Shown: piece by piece, positions 59,889 to 64,000 of the stretch
How the letters are laid out: each line of letters begins with the position of its first letter
Numbering within the stretch: position 1 is the stretch's first letter
Assembly: GCA_036375165.1 (NCBI GenBank)
Contig: DASUSI010000024.1
Span: forward strand, 1 to 64,000
Origin: WHSM01 sp036375165
Lineage (GTDB): Bacteria; Actinomycetota; Actinomycetes; Mycobacteriales; Micromonosporaceae
DNA: 64,000 bases
Direction: 5' to 3'
The notes under the pieces: model-generated
Databases searched by the model: none
Told to the model about the DNA's origin: nothing
Seen by the model: the letters and a program-made list of their open reading frames with translations, nothing else
Position numbers and translations under genes: made by a program

Positions 59889-60571
59889 GCCTGACACCCC
59901 AGACACCCCAAGACCGCCACCTCATCGACGACCTCCGTCGCGACATCGACCTCGCCCGCGAACTCGCCTACTACCTTGTCAGCGACATCGACCCCCTCCA
60001 CGAACTCGGCCCCGACATCGCCCGCGCCCGCGAACTCGCCCGTTCCTGCGCCCGCAACCTCGACCGCGAGATCGTCCGCGCCCGCAACTTCGACCGCCAC
60101 ATCGTCAGCGCCCGCAACCTGGCCAGCGCCCGCAACCTCGGCCGCGTCCACGCCCGCGCAGCCCGCGACCTCGCCAGCATCCGCGACCTCCTCAAAGCCC
60201 ACAGCCTCGCCCGCACTCGTGCCGGCCAACTCGATGTCGTGCTCCGAAGCGCGGTTAGGAAGGCTGACCTGCTCTACCGCACTTGGAAGGGACGTGGGCC
60301 GCAGAATCCAGCAGTCAGCTCCACCGCACCGGAACGGCCGCCGGTCAGGCCGAGGCGGGTCGCGATACGGGCTGCGGACATAGCGGCCAAGGCACTGCCG
60401 GTAGCGCATCGGGCGAGGTACCGCGACGAGTATCAGTCCGAACTGTACGAACTGGCGGCGGCCGGAGCGTCGTGGTGGCAACAGATGAGGTACGCGATCC
60501 GGCTGCTGGACCGGTCCTGGGAACTGCGCTACGAACTTCGCAAGCCCGCAGCGCGGCGAGCACGGCCATGA
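59885..60571 (+). CDS. PadR-linked protein with degenerate Ala-Arg-Asn-Leu repeats
   Basis: A 228-residue protein. Residues about 18-100 consist of loose repeats (ARELAYYLVSDID, ARARELARSCARNLD, VRARNFDRHIV, SARNLASARNLGR), strongly basic and helical, perhaps a coiled coil. The C-terminal part (ALPVAHRARYRDEYQSELYELAAAGAS, RYAIRLLDRSWELRYELR) is a conserved actinobacterial segment of unknown role that is usually followed by a small membrane protein, as here. Confidence 0.7.
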   Translation: MSLTPQTPQDRHLIDDLRRDIDLARELAYYLVSDIDPLHELGPDIARARELARSCARNLDREIVRARNFDRHIVSARNLASARNLGRVHARAARDLASIRDLLKAHSLARTRAGQLDVVLRSAVRKADLLYRTWKGRGPQNPAVSSTAPERPPVRPRRVAIRAADIAAKALPVAHRARYRDEYQSELYELAAAGASWWQQMRYAIRLLDRSWELRYELRKPAARRARP

Positions 60572-60822
60572 AGACGGCGCTGGTCACCGGGATTGGCACC
60601 GTCATCACGGCTGCCGCAACGGCCGGTCAGGTGACTCTGGCCGGAGTCGGCGCGCTGATTCTCGCCGGGATCGCGGTCACGTGCTGGGTTATCAAGGACA
60701 ACAGTCGTACTCAGAACGCCGTCGCGATCATCCGGGCCGCACGTAGCGGCACCGACCCGCAGCCGGTCACGGATGCGGATCAGATACCAGAGGGCCAGGT
60801 CGACAGCGGTGACGCCCGCTAG
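60568..60822 (+). CDS. Small membrane protein of the PadR unit
   Basis: An 84-residue protein; two hydrophobic helices (ALVTGIGTVITAAATAGQV; AGVGALILAGIAVTCWVI) and an acidic tail. ATGA overlap with the upstream gene. Its stop overlaps the stop of the convergent SDR gene by four bases (CTAG region), so there is no terminator between them. Confidence 0.75.
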   Translation: MKTALVTGIGTVITAAATAGQVTLAGVGALILAGIAVTCWVIKDNSRTQNAVAIIRAARSGTDPQPVTDADQIPEGQVDSGDAR

Positions 60823-61619
60823 ACAGTGAGGATCTCGCCGCCGTCCACGCCGATCACGTTCCCAGTGAGCCAGGACGAACGGGCGTGCGCGAGCAACACC
60901 AGCGTCTCGGCCACGTCCTCGGGGGTGGTGAGCCTTCCGTGCGGGTTACCCCGCCGGGCCCGTTCGCTCAACTCGCCGCTCTCCGGGATCCGCAGGAACG
61001 ACTCGGTGAGCGTGATGCCGGCCCGAATCGCGTTCACGCTCACCCCGTACGGGGCGGCCTCCACCGCGAGTTGCCGGACATGCGACTCCAGCGCGCACTT
61101 CGCCGCCGACACCGGCCCGTAGTTCTTGGAGATCCGTGCGGTGCCGGCGCTGGTCATCGCGAACACCTTGGCCCCGGACGGCAGCAACTTTGCCGCGAAC
61201 AGGCCCTGCACCCAGTACACCAGGCTGTGCGCCATCACCGAGAGCGTCATGTCCATCTGGCGCGGGGTGACGGTTGGATCCGAACCGTCCGGGGACGGCA
61301 GAAACGGCACCAAGGAGCCGAACGCCAGCGAATGCAGCACCACGTGGATCCCGGAACCGCCGACCAGCTCGGTTATCTCACCCACAACACGCTTGCGGAC
61401 CGCGTCGTTGGCCGCGTTGTCATTGAAGAACTGGACGTGTACGCCGTACCCGGTCAACTGTTTCACCAGGTCGTCCACTTCGGACTGGCGGGACGACGTG
61501 TCGAAGTGGACGCCCAGGATGTTCGACCCGGCCTGTGCCAGCTCCAGCGCGCAGGCGCGGCCCATCCCGGCCGACGCACCCAGGATCAGGCTCCAGGTGC
61601 CGTTCAGGTCCTGCTTCAC
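60819..61619 (-). CDS. SDR-type enoyl-ACP reductase-like protein
   Basis: A 266-residue SDR. LILGASAGMGRACALELAQAG binds the nucleotide, and SAGTARISKNYGPVSAAKCALESHVRQLAVE (in parts) holds the catalytic Tyr-x6/7-Lys, spaced more like FabI/FabL enoyl reductases than FabG. NAIRAGITLTESF and GNVIGVDGGEIL close the fold. GTG start after GGAGGAG overlaps the CLF-like gene stop (GTGA), so a KS-CLF-reductase operon runs leftward. It implies that the product is at least partly reduced. Confidence 0.83.
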   Translation of the reverse strand: MKQDLNGTWSLILGASAGMGRACALELAQAGSNILGVHFDTSSRQSEVDDLVKQLTGYGVHVQFFNDNAANDAVRKRVVGEITELVGGSGIHVVLHSLAFGSLVPFLPSPDGSDPTVTPRQMDMTLSVMAHSLVYWVQGLFAAKLLPSGAKVFAMTSAGTARISKNYGPVSAAKCALESHVRQLAVEAAPYGVSVNAIRAGITLTESFLRIPESGELSERARRGNPHGRLTTPEDVAETLVLLAHARSSWLTGNVIGVDGGEILTV

Positions 61620-62587
61620 GTACCGTCTCCTCCGTCTCGCACCCGCAACGCCGCGACATGCCCCTGTGGACTGGTCGCCACGACAAGGCCCTGCCCGTGT
61701 TCCGCGACCAGCCCGGCGAGCTGGAGCAACGGCGAGGCGGTGGCATACCGTCCGTCCGCGCCCGGGTACTCGCACCGGACCAGCTCGACACCCGCCTTGC
61801 TGGTGACGAACCCGTCGACCTGCCGGGCGACCAGATCGTCAGCGCCCGGTCCCGCGTACGGCAGCGGCCCCACCGCGTCCTCCAACAGCGCCGTCAGCGG
61901 CCCCGCCAGCACCGCCGGATCTGCGCCCGGCGGCAGGAACCTGCTGAAGCCACCCGCCAGGGTGGCCCGGACCCGAGCCCCGCGCGCGGCGGCGTCAAAG
62001 GCGAGTTCCAGCGTGAAGCAGCACGCCCCCTCGTTGAGCGCTGCCGTGGGTTGGGGGGTCGGTGGCCGTTCCTCGGTGGCACCAGCGATACCGAGCCGTG
62101 CCCGGCCCCGGCGCATCGCGGCGGACAAGGTGAGCAGCGACTCCAGGCCAGCCACCACGGGGTCGGTGAGGGTCAGGTTGAAGGCGCGCATGGCGTACTT
62201 CATGGAGATCTGGCTGGCCGGGATGTTGACCGAGAAGTTGGCGGCCTCCGCCGGGCTCAGCATGTCCGCGCCCTCGGCGATCACCACATCGTCGAACCGT
62301 CCCACCACGGGCGCTGCCGCGAAGTTGGTGCCGACCACCACGCCCATCGACTCGTCCCGCTGTGCCGCCGGGTCGAGTTCCGCGTCCGCGAGCGCCAGGC
62401 CGGCGGCGGCGAGAACGTAGCGGGTGGCCGGGCTGAAGTACTTCCACCCCCGCTTGCCGAGGTACGGCACGGGATCGAACCAGTTGCGCTCCGGCGGCCC
62501 GGCCTCGGATGACCCGGCCAGCAGTTCCGGTACGGACGCGGCGATGGGACAGACCAGACCGGTACCCGTGATGACCACGGCCGTCAT
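61616..62587 (-). CDS. Chain-length-factor-like ketosynthase paired with 62584-63762
   Basis: A 323-residue thiolase-fold protein, short for the family. The former Cys site reads LTDPVVAGLESL with Val144; neither catalytic His motif is present. It keeps VVITGTGLVCPIA at the start. As a CLF-like subunit it should form a heterodimer with the upstream KS, to which it is coupled by an ATGA overlap. Confidence 0.8.
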   Translation of the reverse strand: MTAVVITGTGLVCPIAASVPELLAGSSEAGPPERNWFDPVPYLGKRGWKYFSPATRYVLAAAGLALADAELDPAAQRDESMGVVVGTNFAAAPVVGRFDDVVIAEGADMLSPAEAANFSVNIPASQISMKYAMRAFNLTLTDPVVAGLESLLTLSAAMRRGRARLGIAGATEERPPTPQPTAALNEGACCFTLELAFDAAARGARVRATLAGGFSRFLPPGADPAVLAGPLTALLEDAVGPLPYAGPGADDLVARQVDGFVTSKAGVELVRCEYPGADGRYATASPLLQLAGLVAEHGQGLVVATSPQGHVAALRVRDGGDGT

Positions 62588-63762
62588 CCGGTACGTCCAA
62601 TCACGACGGAGGTGTTGTTGCCGCCGAACGCGTACGCGTTGACGAGGGCGTGCGAAGAGGCGGGCGGCACCGGCTCGTCGGTGTGCAGCCGCAGCACACA
62701 GTCCGGGTCCGGCTTCTCGATGGCCACGTTCGGCGGGATCACGCCACGGTCCAGGATCAGCGCGGCGGTCAGCAGCCCGAACGCACCGGCCGCACCCCCG
62801 GTGTGTCCGAGCAACGCCTTCAGGCTGTAGACCGGCAGCGATTCCACGGCCGGGCCGAACACCGCCGACATCGACCGGCTCTCCACGGTGTCGTTGAGCG
62901 GTGTGCCGGTGCCGTGCGGCACCACGCAGCCCACGTCCTCAGGCCGCAGCCCGGCCTCGTCCAGCGCACCCCGCATCGCCCGGACGATCTGAGTGCCACG
63001 ACCTTCCGGAGCCGTCGGGTGGAAACCGTCACAGCTCCAACCGGCACCCTCCACAGTGGCGTACCAGTTGGTGCGTCCCCGGGCGCGGGCGTGCGACTCG
63101 GACTCCAGCACCATCACGGCGGCGCCTTCCCCGAACACGGTGCCCCGGCGTTCCGCGTCGAACGGCCGGCACCGGTCGGGGTCCAACGCGCCCATCCGGT
63201 TGAAGCAGGCCACGCCGACTCGGGTGTAGCCGTCGGCACCTCCGGTGATCACCACGTCGGCCTCGCCGTTGCGGATCATGTCAGCGGCCAGGCTGACGCT
63301 GTACGCGGAGGCGGAGCACGCGGTGCTGACGCTGGTCATCGGACCGCTCAGGTTCAGCTCGCCGGCCAGCGCCGAGGCGACCTTGAACGGGAACGCGTCG
63401 GCACCGGTCGGGAACGCCCCACCAGCGGGAACGTCCTCGTACAGGCTGGTGTCGCCGACTCCGGTGCCGATCGACACCCCGGCGTCGGCCAGGGCTGTCG
63501 GGCTCAGTCCGGCGTCCCGTACCGCTTGCTGTGCCGCGGCGACGGCGAACGAGGAGGTCCGGCCGAGCCTTCCGGCACCCGTACCAACCTCTGGGCTGGT
63601 GAAGCCGGTGACCTGATAGAGCAACCGGTTCGACATATTCGCGTGGGGGTCGGGCACCTCGGACGGACGCTGGTGCGCCCGCATCAATCCCGCCCAGTAG
63701 CTGTCGATATCAAGGCCCAGGCACGAAATCACACCAAGGCCCGTAATGACTGCCCGCTCCAT
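62584..63762 (-). CDS. Beta-ketoacyl-ACP synthase (catalytically complete)
   Basis: A 392-residue KS. Cys149 (VSTACSASAYSVS), His in PHGTGTPLND and His in LLGHTGGAAG are all present; the end is YAFGGNNTSVVIG. First gene of the leftward KS-CLF-reductase operon. It is divergent from the P450 gene at 63924. Confidence 0.9.
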   Translation of the reverse strand: MERAVITGLGVISCLGLDIDSYWAGLMRAHQRPSEVPDPHANMSNRLLYQVTGFTSPEVGTGAGRLGRTSSFAVAAAQQAVRDAGLSPTALADAGVSIGTGVGDTSLYEDVPAGGAFPTGADAFPFKVASALAGELNLSGPMTSVSTACSASAYSVSLAADMIRNGEADVVITGGADGYTRVGVACFNRMGALDPDRCRPFDAERRGTVFGEGAAVMVLESESHARARGRTNWYATVEGAGWSCDGFHPTAPEGRGTQIVRAMRGALDEAGLRPEDVGCVVPHGTGTPLNDTVESRSMSAVFGPAVESLPVYSLKALLGHTGGAAGAFGLLTAALILDRGVIPPNVAIEKPDPDCVLRLHTDEPVPPASSHALVNAYAFGGNNTSVVIGRTG

Positions 63763-63923
63763 GCGCCCCCAATGTCAGTCGTGCGCCCACGCTAGACCGC
63801 TGGTAGCGGGTAGGCAAGTATGTACGGGCACTCTGGACCGTGACTCAGCACGGCTTCGGAGCGGCGCAGCCTGGCAAAACAGACGTGAATCAGACAGCGA
63901 CCGGACTGCCCGAGGAGGGGAGC

Positions 63924-64000
63924 ATGGAGACCGACCGCGTCACGTACAACCCGATGACGCCCGGCTATTTCGCCGACCCGTACCCGCATTACGCCGACCT
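63924..64000 (+). CDS. Cytochrome P450, N-terminus only (runs off the window)
   Basis: The 25 visible residues, with NPMTPGYFADPYPHYADL, are the typical start of a bacterial class I P450. GAGGAGGGG precedes the ATG. The haem-binding Cys lies outside the window. Its place next to the KS genes suggests a tailoring oxidation step. Confidence 0.7.
   Translation, partial: METDRVTYNPMTPGYFADPYPHYAD

Noticed and set aside
1..64000. tRNA, rRNA, CRISPR arrays, plasmid or phage origin
   Set aside because: None recognised by eye in either strand; no cloverleaf with a conserved T-arm, no regularly spaced repeats, no phage structural or replication genes. A tRNAscan/Infernal search would be decisive.

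Overview
The window is very GC-rich, has short intergenic gaps and many stop/start overlaps, and uses strong GGAGG-type ribosome binding sites. It carries Scr1-type XRE/DUF397 pairs, an ergothioneine operon and a type II polyketide locus. Together these point to a filamentous actinomycete, most likely a Micromonosporaceae member (Micromonospora, Actinoplanes or a relative). The genus is inference from gene content, not proven by a marker gene. I saw no rRNA, tRNA or CRISPR array.

Layout. 0-1.6 kb: a decaying IS200/IS605-type element with a frameshifted tnpB (TnpB/OrfB) and a shattered tnpA. 1.7-3.7 kb: a PLP enzyme related to serine hydroxymethyltransferase, convergent with an orphan LuxR-type regulator. 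4.3-18.3 kb: a secretome stretch (trypsin-like protease with P-domain, snapalysin, three LVIVD / choice-of-anchor-B beta-propeller proteins, a metzincin-like protein with a QExxH motif), interrupted by the translationally coupled egtABCD operon. 18.5-29 kb: redox and stress genes (two Acg-type nitroreductase-like proteins, DoxX, MBL hydrolase, SigF/SigB-class sigma factor, LiaF-like protein), several preceded by a shared GGGAC-N4-GTCCC-like box. 29-38 kb: a DUF559 nuclease-like gene between two copies of a new palindromic repeat, a GH1 beta-glucosidase with its MFS transporter, a CYP152-like P450, tex, and a GPP34 protein. 38.5-42.4 kb: XRE/DUF397 regulator pair followed by debris of a graspetide (ATP-grasp plus PIMT) RiPP cluster and an internally deleted NB-ARC/TPR protein. 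42.6-50 kb: a giant GH38 alpha-mannosidase, surE, and a padR-membrane protein operon.

50.2-64 kb (end of window, continuing beyond): a biosynthetic gene cluster I cannot match to a named product. It encodes six ketosynthase-fold domains. Three keep the catalytic Cys-His-His, and three are chain-length-factor-like without the Cys. They can be read as three KS/CLF pairs: one divergent, one fused into a single 733-residue protein, and one translationally coupled. With them are one ACP, an alpha/beta hydrolase, a double-hotdog-like protein, two SnoaL-like proteins, a MoaD/ThiS-type sulfur-carrier protein ending in Gly-Gly, an FAD oxidoreductase, an enoyl-reductase-like SDR, and the start of a cytochrome P450. 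A PadR / repeat-protein / small-membrane-protein module and a copy of the palindromic repeat sit in the middle and look like an insertion.

A second candidate for something undescribed is the approximately 60-bp palindromic repeat family: four intergenic copies at 29.2, 30.2, 38.5 and 59.4 kb. Two of them bracket the DUF559 gene, and one supplies the 3' end of a coding sequence.
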